DNA of 13,058 nt, from positions 1 through 13,058 of the forward strand of contig CALMGA010000448.1 of NCBI GenBank assembly GCA_937863205.1, given 5' to 3'. The translations under genes and the position numbers were made by a program. The notes below the pieces were generated by a model that was not told the DNA's origin, ran no database searches, and saw only the letters and a list, made by a program, of their open reading frames with translations. Below, in pieces: positions 6,722 through 13,058 of the stretch (positions are counted from its first letter, which is position 1; each line of letters opens with the position of its first letter). Source of the stretch: an uncultured Beijerinckiaceae bacterium (GTDB taxonomy: Bacteria; Pseudomonadota; Alphaproteobacteria; Rhizobiales; Beijerinckiaceae).

Positions 6722-7324
6722 TCAGCGCGGCGCCCGCTTGGCGAGGATGCGCTGCAGGGTGCGCCGGTGCATGTTGAGGCGGCGGGCGGTTTCCGACACG
6801 TTGCGCCCACACAGCTCGTAGATGCGCTGGATGTGCTCCCAGCGGACGCGATCGGCCGACATCGGATTTTCCGGCAGCGCCGCCTTATCGTGTTGCGTCG
6901 CCATCAGGGCATTGAAGATCTCGTCGGCATCGGCCGGCTTGGCGAGATAATCGAAGGCGCCGAGCTTGACCGCTGTCACGGCGGTGACGATGTTGCCATA
7001 GCCGGTCAGGATCACCGCCCGCGCTTCCGGGCGGCGCGCCTTCAGATCCGAGATCACGTCCAGGCCGTTGCCGTCGGCGAGGCGCATGTCAATGACAGCG
7101 AAGGCCGGGGGCGATTCGGCGACCGCAGCGAGCCCTTCGCTGACCGAGGAAACGGCGTTGACGGTGAAGCCCCGCGATTCCATAGCGCGTGCGAGGCGAA
7201 GGCAGAACGCCCGGTCGTCGTCAACGATCAGCAGGCTTTTGTCGGCGATCGTGTCGAGGCTGAGGATGGCGGGTTCGACCGTCCCCTGTCCCGCTGTTCC
7301 GCTGAGTTCCATCAATCGCTCCAT
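6722..7324 (-). CDS. regA: Redox response regulator, RegA/PrrA/ActR family
   Basis: DNA-binding response regulator of the global redox pair RegB/RegA, which controls photosynthesis, respiration, carbon or nitrogen fixation genes in alphaproteobacteria. The product has 200 residues. The receiver domain covers about 29-143: acidic pair in LLIVDDDRA (Asp35/Asp36), phospho-acceptor Asp79 in FAVIDMRLADGNGLDV, Thr107 in ILTGYGNIVTA, Lys129 in DYLAKPAD. A short linker leads to the Fis-type helix-turn-helix at about 157-197 (ELCGRNVSETARRLNMHRRT, LQRILAKRAPR), near-invariant in this family. The start at 7324 lies 3 bases after the regB stop. An ATG at 7312 has a better-placed GGAG (6-base gap) and may be the real start. 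It is cotranscribed with regB. Confidence 0.94.
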   Translation of the reverse strand: MERLMELSGTAGQGTVEPAILSLDTIADKSLLIVDDDRAFCLRLARAMESRGFTVNAVSSVSEGLAAVAESPPAFAVIDMRLADGNGLDVISDLKARRPEARAVILTGYGNIVTAVTAVKLGAFDYLAKPADADEIFNALMATQHDKAALPENPMSADRVRWEHIQRIYELCGRNVSETARRLNMHRRTLQRILAKRAPR

Positions 7325-7327
7325 GCC

Positions 7328-8866
7328 TTAAACCGAGACGCGCGCCGCGCCTTCCCGTCGTCCGTCGGAACCGTCGAGATTCTTACCACCAAGGTCTTCG
7401 CCGCCGAGGTCCCGCTCTTCAAATCCTTGTTCGGCCGAGTCTCGTTCCTGTTCGACCGGGTCCTGAACGCCGAGGTTTGAAGCGAGGATCCTTTCGTCCG
7501 ACCCCTCGCCGAAGGTCTCCTGACCGTAGACGCTTGTCGTCCCGAGACCGGGACGGGTGCGCTCGAAGTCTGCGCGCTGCCACAGAACCGTCACCCGCGC
7601 GCCCTTCGCTGGGAACGGCGCATTGGCCGTCGTCACTTTCGCGCCGGATCGCTCCAACAGCGTCTTGGCGATGAATAAACCGAGCCCCAGACCGGAATTG
7701 TCATCGCCCTTCGCGCGGCGGTTACTTCTTGTTGTCAGATAGGGTTCACCCAGCGACATCACAACACCGGGCGCAAAACCCGGTCCATCGTCCTCGATCA
7801 CCACGACCGTCAGTGTTTTGCTCCACCTGGCGATGATGCGCACTTCCGAGCCGGCGAAGTCGATCGCGTTCTCGACGAGATTTCCGAGCCCGTACAAGAC
7901 TCCGGGGTTGCGCGCGCAGGACGGCTCGCGACCGACGCCGTCCTTGATGACCTTGATGGCGACGCCGAAGTCGCGCTGCGGTTGCACGACCTCTTCGATG
8001 ACATGGCTGAGGGTCAGCGTGCCGATGATGTCGGGGGCCTCGCTGGTGTTGAGCGACGTCAGCGTGCCGAGGATCTTACGGCAGCGCGCGGCTTCGCTCA
8101 CCAGCAGCGCCAAGTCCTCGCCGATCACCCCCTCGGCCGGAAACTGCTTCTGCAGGTCCCGCGCGACAAGCTTGATGGTCGCGAGCGGGGTGCCGAGTTC
8201 ATGAGCAGCGGCGGCGGCGAGGCCATCGAGCTGCGTCAGGTGCTGCTCGCGCGCCAGCACCAACTCTGTCGCGGCGAGGGCGTCCGACAGGCGACGCGAT
8301 TCTTCCGCGACCCGCCACGCGTAGGCGGCGGCAAAGCTGGCCCCGAGCACGATCGATCCCCAGAAACCGGCCCGATACAGGAATGGCAAATGAAGGGATT
8401 CGCCGGGAAACCAAGGAACCGGTCGGTGGTAGAAGGTCAGCGTGGTTGCGCAAACGACCACCAGAAGGGTCAAGGCTGCGGTCGAGATCGCCGACAACGA
8501 CACGGCGGCGATCATCAGCGGCGCCAGGAACAGCATGGAGAAGGGGTTTTCCAGCCCGCCCGTCAGATAAAGCAGCATCGTCAGCTGCAGGAGGTCGTAG
8601 GCCATCAGAGCGGCGGCCGGCCGGTCGGACAAGCGGTCGTTGTGATGGAAGCGCAGCCGCAGACCAAGATTGACCCAGACGGAGGTGAACACCACGATCA
8701 GGCAGGCCGCGACCGGCATCGGGAAGTTCAGCGCGTAGCGGGTTGCCAGCACGGCCGCCAGTTGACCGGACACGGCAAGCCAACGCAGCCGCACAAGCGT
8801 GTCCACACGGGGGAAGCGCGACCGCAGCCCAAGATCCAGCGCATCCGTGACGGGATCAAACACCAA
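7328..8866 (-). CDS. regB: Redox sensor histidine kinase, RegB/PrrB/ActS family, with C-terminal extension
   Basis: Membrane kinase that phosphorylates RegA according to redox state. The product has 512 residues. About six transmembrane segments fill residues 28-186. The heptapeptide GGLENPF (103-109) is the quinone-binding GGxxNPF motif of RegB. The H-box AAAAHELGTPLATIKL holds His222. Cys262 in SEAARCRKIL corresponds to the redox-active cysteine of Rhodobacter RegB (Cys265). The N-box GLGNLVENAIDFA (Asn333), G1 EDDGPGF (358-364) and G2 SGLGLGLFIAKTLL (391-404) complete the kinase. The odd part is an acidic, low-complexity tail from about 436, including three pentamers DLGGE-DLGGK-NLDGS; family members normally end near residue 435. 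The start is TTG 8866 or GTG 8863; AAGGGA upstream is rather far (12-15 bases). Confidence 0.93.
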   Translation of the reverse strand: MVFDPVTDALDLGLRSRFPRVDTLVRLRWLAVSGQLAAVLATRYALNFPMPVAACLIVVFTSVWVNLGLRLRFHHNDRLSDRPAAALMAYDLLQLTMLLYLTGGLENPFSMLFLAPLMIAAVSLSAISTAALTLLVVVCATTLTFYHRPVPWFPGESLHLPFLYRAGFWGSIVLGASFAAAYAWRVAEESRRLSDALAATELVLAREQHLTQLDGLAAAAAHELGTPLATIKLVARDLQKQFPAEGVIGEDLALLVSEAARCRKILGTLTSLNTSEAPDIIGTLTLSHVIEEVVQPQRDFGVAIKVIKDGVGREPSCARNPGVLYGLGNLVENAIDFAGSEVRIIARWSKTLTVVVIEDDGPGFAPGVVMSLGEPYLTTRSNRRAKGDDNSGLGLGLFIAKTLLERSGAKVTTANAPFPAKGARVTVLWQRADFERTRPGLGTTSVYGQETFGEGSDERILASNLGVQDPVEQERDSAEQGFEERDLGGEDLGGKNLDGSDGRREGAARVSV

Positions 8867-8933
8867 GCACCGCGCGCATCCCTTCTAGGTCGTTCGATGC
8901 AGGCCGACGACCTGTATGTGACCAACGCCGAAA

Positions 8934-8952
8934 ATGCCTTTTGGTTAGGCAT
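8934..8952. repeat. Inverted repeat in the regB leader; possible operator
   Basis: ATGCCT (8934-8939) and AGGCAT (8947-8952) are perfect arms around a 7-base spacer, 68-86 bases upstream of the regB start. The position suits a regulator site, but the factor is unknown. Confidence 0.3.
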
Positions 8953-9075
8953 CGCATCGAGTTGTTTTGACGCGCCCCATTGATGCGTCGCCACGATCCG
9001 GCAGCAGCCGCACGGAGGCATAGCGAATGTTTGGGGCTTGCAATCCGATACCGCCAATCAGGCGGGGCGCTGTTG

Positions 9076-9090
9076 CGAGCGCTCCGCTCG
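9076..9090. other. Short perfect hairpin in the regB-phaZ gap
   Basis: CGAGCG and CGCTCG pair over a 3-base loop. There is no T-run on either side. Function unknown. Confidence 0.25.
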
Positions 9091-9266
9091 ACCTCGTTGT
9101 CCCCGTTGGATTGTTCACAGCTCGGATGGTTGGGGAAATCGCACCAAGCGCACTTAAACGATCGACCTGTTGTTGGCCGAGCACAGCGCACCTAATTAGA
9201 TACTCAAGAATTACGCAAACTGCTCACGACGCGTACACTCGTCGTCCGACGCCGGATAGGTGCTTC

Positions 9267-10532
9267 ATGAGTCCGCTCTCGTATACGTCCTATGAGATGT
9301 CCTACCTGGCTGTCGCGCCAGCGCGTGCCTTCTCCGATCTCGCGCGGTGTTGGGCGCGAAGCCCGCTGAACCCGGTCTCGCGCACGACCTTCGGCCGCAC
9401 GGTGGCCGCCACCGCCGAAATGTTCGAACGGCTGACGCGCCGCTACGGAAAGCCGCGCTTTCATCTCGACGCCACGCAGGTCGAGGGACGCACGGTGGCC
9501 GTTCAGGAGGAGATCGTCTGGCAGAAGCCGTTCTGCCGGGTCATCCGCTTCAAGCGCGATCTCCCCGCGGACCTCGCCCAGCCGAGGCTGCTGATCGTGG
9601 CGCCGATGTCGGGGCACTACGCAACCCTGCTACGCGGCACGGTGGACGCATTCCTTCCGCACTACGACGTCTACATCACCGATTGGCAGAACGCGAGGCT
9701 GGTGCCCAAGCGCGAGCGCTTCGATTTCGACAGCTACATCGATTATCTCATCGAGATCTGCCACGAGTTGAAGTCCGACGGCCTGCCGCTGCATACGTTG
9801 GGCGTGTGCCAACCGGCCGTGCCGTTGATCGCGGCCGTGGCGCTGATGGAAGCCGATCATGACCCCAAGGTGCCCACCACCATGACGCTGATGGGCGGCC
9901 CCATCGATACGCGGCGCTCGCCCACCGCCGTCAACAAGCTCGCCGAAGACCGCGGCAGCAAGTGGTTCGCCGATAACTGCATCCAGACCGTGCCCTACCC
10001 CTATCCCGGCTTCGGGCGCAGCGTTTATCCCGGCTATCTCCAGCTCAGCGGCTTCATGGCGATGAACATGGATCGCCATGTCGACGCCCACCGCGAGATG
10101 TACGACCACCTCGTCCGCGGCGACGGCGAGGCAGGTGAAAAGCAGCGTGACTTCTACGACGAATATCTCGCCGTGATGGACCTGACCTCGGAATATTATC
10201 TCCAGACCATCGACGCAGTGTTCGTCGAACACCTGCTGCCCAAGGGCAAGATGACGCACTGGAACAAGAAGGTCGACCTGTCGGCGGTTCGCACCACCGG
10301 CCTGATGACCGTTGAAGGGGAGAAGGACGACATTTCCGGCATCGGGCAGACCTATGCCGCCCACGACCTGTGCTCGAACCTGCCGGAGGAACGCAAGGCA
10401 CACCATCTGCAGAAGGAGGTCGGGCACTACGGCGTGTTCAACGGCTCACGCTTCCGTCGCGAAATCGTCCCGAAGATCATCGAATTCCAAACGGCGATGG
10501 TTGGGCAGGCCCGAGGGCTGCCCTCGCAATAG
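9267..10532 (+). CDS. phaZ: Intracellular polyhydroxyalkanoate (PHB) depolymerase, PhaZ1 type
   Basis: Hydrolyses native intracellular PHB granules, mobilising stored carbon. The product has 421 residues, the usual length. The nucleophile is Cys181 in HTLGVCQPAVPLIAA, the cysteine version of the lipase box known from Ralstonia PhaZ1 (Cys183). Asp354/Asp355 in MTVEGEKDDISGIGQT and His387 in EVGHYGVFNGSRF complete the triad, matching PhaZ1 Asp355 and His388. Other family blocks are APMSGHYATLLRGTV (112-126), DVYITDWQNARLVP (134-147) and NMDRHVDAHREMYDHL (267-282). There is no signal peptide, so it acts in the cytoplasm. ATG 9267 is chosen because homologues begin about ten residues before the YEMSYLAVAPAR segment; AGGT lies 5 bases upstream. 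It diverges from regBA. Confidence 0.95.
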   Translation: MSPLSYTSYEMSYLAVAPARAFSDLARCWARSPLNPVSRTTFGRTVAATAEMFERLTRRYGKPRFHLDATQVEGRTVAVQEEIVWQKPFCRVIRFKRDLPADLAQPRLLIVAPMSGHYATLLRGTVDAFLPHYDVYITDWQNARLVPKRERFDFDSYIDYLIEICHELKSDGLPLHTLGVCQPAVPLIAAVALMEADHDPKVPTTMTLMGGPIDTRRSPTAVNKLAEDRGSKWFADNCIQTVPYPYPGFGRSVYPGYLQLSGFMAMNMDRHVDAHREMYDHLVRGDGEAGEKQRDFYDEYLAVMDLTSEYYLQTIDAVFVEHLLPKGKMTHWNKKVDLSAVRTTGLMTVEGEKDDISGIGQTYAAHDLCSNLPEERKAHHLQKEVGHYGVFNGSRFRREIVPKIIEFQTAMVGQARGLPSQ

Positions 10533-10537
10533 CGGCG

Positions 10538-10552
10538 GTTTGCGTGGCAAAC
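10538..10552 (+). other. Perfect hairpin just after phaZ
   Basis: GTTTGC (10538-10543) and GCAAAC (10547-10552) form a 6-bp stem with loop GTG, 5 bases after the phaZ stop. A second hairpin, CGAGGG-CTG-CCCTCG (10512-10526), lies within the last phaZ codons. No T-run follows either, so intrinsic termination is doubtful; they may stabilise the message end. Confidence 0.35.
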
Positions 10553-10751
10553 GATGCTTCGCGGTTCGGCGCGGGGCGGTTTCCAATCGCCGGTCCGATC
10601 GACGACCTCGCTTAGGCTGCGACCTTCTCCGAACGCCTGATCCGCGAAACAAGGAGACGGAGTATCGGACCAGGCTCGATGTTCGATCCGACGCTCCTTA
10701 GCATGACAGCCGGCGACGAGCCGCCAATCGACCTCCGCAGCGGTCGCGGCA

Positions 10752-10943
10752 TCAGCCTCGCGCGCGTTCTCCAGACACCGAGCGTCGGCGGTCGGATTCG
10801 CGAACCACGTCGAGGGTCGCCTTGAGAAGGATCTCGATTTCCATCTCGTCGGTTCCGCGGGCCAGCTTGGCCAACTGGCCGATCATGTCCAGCAGGTAGG
10901 CACGCGCGTCTTCGCGCGTGGGCTGCAGGGGAGGTGGCATCAT
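10752..10943 (-). CDS. Small hypothetical protein, 63 residues
   Basis: The product is predicted to be helical and soluble: after MMPPPLQPTR comes EDARAYLLDMIGQLAKLARG (about 11-30), then TDEMEIEILLKATLDVVRES (31-50) and a basic tail. The amphipathic pattern with acidic N-terminus resembles small alphaproteobacterial proteins of unknown function, but I cannot name a family. Support for a real gene: the protein-like composition, where neighbouring frames are Arg/Pro-rich, and an extended -10 element (TGATATGAT, minus strand) ending 32 bases before the start. The start is ATG-ATG at 10943/10940; the ribosome binding site is weak (GGAT). No neighbour is on the same transcript. The function is unknown. 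Confidence 0.55.
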   Translation of the reverse strand: MMPPPLQPTREDARAYLLDMIGQLAKLARGTDEMEIEILLKATLDVVRESDRRRSVSGERARG

Positions 10944-11499
10944 CGCACGCGATCCAAGCGAAGCCAGTCTGAAACATCATATCAGGGGCAGAGCCGTCAT
11001 TGCGTCAATGCAACACAAGGTTGTACGAAAGTCGAGCGCTCATCTGCTGCGGCAAGTTGCTGAAGGTGCCTTTTCGAACGACTCGTCTCTTTTTGGAACG
11101 TTTGTGCACGCTCAGGTTGCATATACGGGATCGGCTTTGCCGGCTGCGGCGCCTGGTTCGGGAGAGTTGACCGCCACTGCGACCCGTTCCGTGAAAGGCC
11201 ATCTCGGGTTTGGATGAGCGCGTCGGCTTGGCCCGACCATGGCGGTGACACGACAGCGGGCACGCCACGGCCCGAAGCGCCCGCGTCGTGCTGGAATGCG
11301 CCGAACCAGGGTTCACCGCCGCGGGCGGCGCCTCAACGTCGGCTGGCCAAACCATGATGTGGTGCGAACGCTTCGCTCAGCACGGGCTGCACGGCCTGGG
11401 CGATGCATCCCGGTGACCAGGTGAAAATTATTTCTGCCGGCAGCAGATGTCGTCGGCTACTCTGAAGATATTGCGTCACGCGACAGCAGGTCTACGCTC
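10944..11499. other. Gene-poor stretch
   Basis: Apart from the promoter near 10976-11008, no frame here looks protein-like on either strand. The frames at 10918-11217 (plus) and 10997-11355 (minus) resemble no family I know. An AT-rich patch lies at about 11422-11434. Together with the transposase scrap to its right, this looks like decayed or rearranged DNA. Confidence 0.4.
10976..11008 (-). promoter_or_regulatory. Putative extended -10 promoter for the small ORF
   Basis: On the minus strand TGATATGAT (10976-10984) is an extended -10 element (TG-N-TATGAT, five of six bases of TATAAT). TTGACG (11003-11008) resembles a -35 box but at 21 bases is too far for ideal spacing; extended -10 promoters can work with a poor -35. 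An inverted repeat CATTG-CGT-CAATG (10998-11010) overlaps the -35 area and could be an operator. Confidence 0.4.
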
Positions 11500-11622
11500 C
11501 TATCGTCGAAGCGAAGGCGCGACAGTGACTTGCGAGCAAGTGTCCCTGTCCAGGCGCGGCAGAAGCGGCTCCATATGCGCCCAAAGCCAGTCCGGCACGC
11601 GCCACCCGTCCAGCGCGTCCAA
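11500..11622 (-). pseudogene. N-terminal remnant of an IS4/IS5-type transposase
   Basis: The minus-strand frame from the TTG at 11622 to a TAG at 11500-11502 encodes LDALDGWRVPDWLWAHMEPL followed by LPRLD. The pattern (V/L)-x-D-x-(L)-W-x-x-(M/I)-E-P-L-L-P is the conserved beginning of IS4/IS5-family transposases. After LPR the similarity stops, the next residues do not fit the family, and a stop follows about 16 codons later. The DDE core is missing, so this is a dead scrap. No terminal inverted repeats or target duplication were found. The match is to a short motif only. Confidence 0.45.
11521..11550. other. Imperfect hairpin inside the transposase remnant region
   Basis: GACAG (11521-11525) pairs with CTGTC (11546-11550), and ACTTGC (11528-11533) with GCAAGT (11536-11541). 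It begins just after the point where transposase similarity is lost (the break lies at about 11545-11550), so it may mark a deletion or rearrangement point. There is no T-run. Confidence 0.25.
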
Positions 11623-11692
11623 TCCGGCAAGGGTGATGATCGCTGTATCCCATCCACCCTGCCTGGGGCGCGATCCCAATCAGGATAGGTCC

Positions 11693-13058
11693 TTAGCCGC
11701 CGGGGTGCGGCGTCGGCACGGAGAGGGTCGCGGGTGGCAGGCAGGTTTGCGCCGTGCAGGCCTGGGTCGTCACCGCCGCCTGCCAAGCGGCTCCCTTCGG
11801 CAGTGTCGCGACGAGTGCTACCCTGCCCTCGTAAACGGCGAGCGCGGTCTTGCTGAAGCCGGTAGCGAAGGTTTCGGCGGCGGGATAGTCCACCGCCAGG
11901 GGCGAAGCGCCGGAGATGTCGAGGCTGGTCGGCACGAGATAGTCCAGCGAGGGCACATGGGCGTTGACGTGGTAGCCGGGATCAACGGCGAGCGTCACCA
12001 CCAGCCTGTCGCCGGCGGGACCGGGCGACAGGCTGGCCGTCGCATGAACGTGGTCGGCCGTGCCCGGCACACCCGGCACCTGCCCGGCGAGACCGGCCAC
12101 CTTCGCTTCCTCCGGGACAACTTGCGGCGGATGCGCGGCCAGCGCCGCGACCGCGCTCGGCCACATGGTGGGATGGGCGGCGATGCGACCGGCGAGCCGC
12201 GAAGCGATGCGCGCCTCGGCCTGCGCGAAGCGTGCGCCGCCGGGCTCGGCGCCGAGGCGGCCGAGCAGGTCGAGCGCGGCCGAGGCGCCCGACGGCACGT
12301 CGGCATCGGCCTCGTCGGCGATGGCGAGCGGCAACAGCTCCGTGCCTCCGGTGTCCAGGCGCCCGTCCGGGTGGGCGAAGCGCCGGAGCAGCGCATCGGC
12401 GAGGGAGATTGCCCGCCCGTGCCAAATCGCGTCGCCGCCGGCGAGCGTCAACAGGCCGTCGCCCAGCATGGCGTAATCGCTGAGGTCGCCGTCGACTGCG
12501 GCCTTGCCCATGAAGATCTGGTGAAGCAGCGCGCCGTGAGCCGGGTCGAAGGCCAGTGTCCACACCCGCGTCGCGGCCGCCGTCGCCGCGGCCTGCAGCT
12601 TCGGCTCGCCGAGGACCCGGCCGGCATCGGCCAGCGCGGCGATGGCGAGACCGTTGAGGGCGACGACCTCCTTGTCGTCGCGCTTGGGCTGCGTGCGCCT
12701 GTCGCGGGCGGCGAGCAGCCTGTCGCGCTGCGGCGCCAGCCCGGCGAGCAGGGCCGCCGCATCCGGCGCGCCCGTGCGGCGCAGGGTGTCGGCGAGGGGC
12801 ACGCGGACGCGCAGCACGCCGGGCTTCGCCAGCCGGGCGAAGGGTCCGTCGCTCCCCGGATCCGGGCCACGATCGGGTACGGGCACCAGTTCGTAGGCGG
12901 CCAGGAAGCGCTCCGCGTCGGCTTGGCCGAGCACGTCCTCGATGGCGGCCCGCGTCCACAGATAGGTCGCGCCCTCGACGCCGGCGGCTGCCGCATCGAG
13001 GGCCGTGGCGAAGCCGCCGTCGGGGAGCCGCAGGTCGCGCAGCAGGAAGCCGGCCGCG
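11693..13058 (-). CDS. DUF255/YyaL-type thioredoxin-domain protein with C-terminal DsbD-alpha-like domain (partial at right edge)
   Basis: The reading frame is open to the right edge, so the N-terminus is missing; 454 residues are visible. The first visible segment, RLPDGGFATALDA...GVEGATYLWTRAAIEDVLG, is the typical region of DUF255 (YyaL, SPATA20-like) proteins where the family has PDGGF-SAxDADS and the YxW block. The alpha/alpha-barrel part follows: RDDKEVVALNGLAIAALADA (12687-12628), DYAMLGDGLLTLAGG and TELLPLAIAD. The N-terminal thioredoxin fold must lie outside the window. From about 12070 to the stop the protein changes to a beta-rich domain (DHVHATASLSPGPAGDRLVV, VDPGYHVNAHVPS) like the periplasmic DsbD alpha domain. 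It ends with the cysteine pair CTAQTCLPP (codons at 11756-11758 and 11741-11743). A redox role is inferred; the function of the DUF255 part is not established. The GTG at 12934 is only an internal codon. Confidence 0.85.
   Translation of the reverse strand, partial: AAGFLLRDLRLPDGGFATALDAAAAGVEGATYLWTRAAIEDVLGQADAERFLAAYELVPVPDRGPDPGSDGPFARLAKPGVLRVRVPLADTLRRTGAPDAAALLAGLAPQRDRLLAARDRRTQPKRDDKEVVALNGLAIAALADAGRVLGEPKLQAAATAAATRVWTLAFDPAHGALLHQIFMGKAAVDGDLSDYAMLGDGLLTLAGGDAIWHGRAISLADALLRRFAHPDGRLDTGGTELLPLAIADEADADVPSGASAALDLLGRLGAEPGGARFAQAEARIASRLAGRIAAHPTMWPSAVAALAAHPPQVVPEEAKVAGLAGQVPGVPGTADHVHATASLSPGPAGDRLVVTLAVDPGYHVNAHVPSLDYLVPTSLDISGASPLAVDYPAAETFATGFSKTALAVYEGRVALVATLPKGAAWQAAVTTQACTAQTCLPPATLSVPTPHPGG

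Larger units (their letters stand above)
8867..9266. promoter_or_regulatory. Divergent control region between regB and phaZ
   Basis: These 400 bases hold no credible gene and must contain promoters for both regBA (leftward) and phaZ (rightward). Visible structures are an inverted repeat ATGCCT...AGGCAT (8934-8952), a hairpin CGAGCG-CTC-CGCTCG (9076-9090) and an AT-rich patch with the palindrome CTAATTAG (9192-9199), about 70 bases before the phaZ start. No convincing sigma-70, sigma-54 or FNR site was found. Confidence 0.5.

Noticed and set aside
7982..8983. 333-residue plus-strand frame opposite regB
   Set aside because: It overlaps the RegB membrane and kinase domains. Its low-complexity His/Gln/Arg/Gly composition is that of an antisense shadow.
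9630..10427. 265-residue minus-strand frame inside phaZ
   Set aside because: It is antisense to the PhaZ catalytic region, with no known domain and no ribosome binding site.
10679..10825. 48-residue plus-strand frame beginning MFDPTLLSM
   Set aside because: It overlaps the better-supported minus-strand small gene, has no good ribosome binding site and no family resemblance.
10997..11355. Minus-strand frames in the gene-poor region
   Set aside because: They have no recognisable motif, Arg/Ser/Gln-rich composition and two competing overlapping frames; they are probably non-coding.
11457..11786. 109-residue minus-strand frame spanning the end of the DUF255 gene
   Set aside because: Its start overlaps the DUF255 C-terminus in another frame. 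The transposase-like signal is in a different frame of this region.
1..13058. CRISPR array, tRNA or rRNA genes, prophage or defence island
   Set aside because: No regularly spaced repeats, cloverleaf-like sequence, phage structural gene or defence domain was seen on either strand.

Overview
The window comes from a high-GC alphaproteobacterium, most likely near Rhodospirillales/Azospirillales. This rests on the gene content: a CobO-type corrinoid adenosyltransferase, an lnt gene followed by a PraR-like XRE regulator, xseA followed by a DUF2093 gene, a RegB/RegA (ActS/ActR) redox two-component pair and an intracellular PhaZ. The genus is an inference; no rRNA or tRNA gene is visible.

Layout, left to right. 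(1) 1-786: cobO on the minus strand, with a long imperfect hairpin directly after its stop codon, diverging from lnt. (2) 786-2946: lnt (apolipoprotein N-acyltransferase) and an XRE-family regulator, both plus strand. (3) 3166-4460: an ECF sigma factor and its RskA-type membrane anti-sigma factor, overlapping by ATGA; this pair sits where many alphaproteobacteria carry metK after lnt-xre. (4) 4551-6708: xseA (exonuclease VII large subunit) and a DUF2093 gene, separated by about 330 bases with no gene but several palindromes. (5) 6722-8866, minus strand: regB then regA, three bases apart, facing DUF2093 tail to tail. RegB has an unusual acidic C-terminal tail of about 75 residues. (6) 8867-9266: non-coding divergent control region. 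(7) 9267-10532: phaZ. (8) 10533-11692: gene-poor DNA holding one small conserved-looking ORF with an extended -10 promoter (minus strand) and an N-terminal scrap of an IS4/IS5-type transposase. (9) 11693 to the right edge, minus strand: a large DUF255/YyaL-type protein cut by the window edge, carrying a C-terminal DsbD-alpha-like domain with a CX4C pair.

How the genes fit together: most are core housekeeping genes (cobalamin activation, lipoprotein maturation, DNA repair) mixed with three regulators. RegBA, a quinone/redox-sensing pair, diverges from the PHB depolymerase, which suggests but does not prove redox control of storage-polymer use. I do not see a defence system, CRISPR array, prophage or an obvious new multi-gene system. 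The best leads are small: the RegB tail, the cobO hairpin, the sigma/anti-sigma pair in the lnt locus, the small ORF and the DUF255-DsbD fusion.
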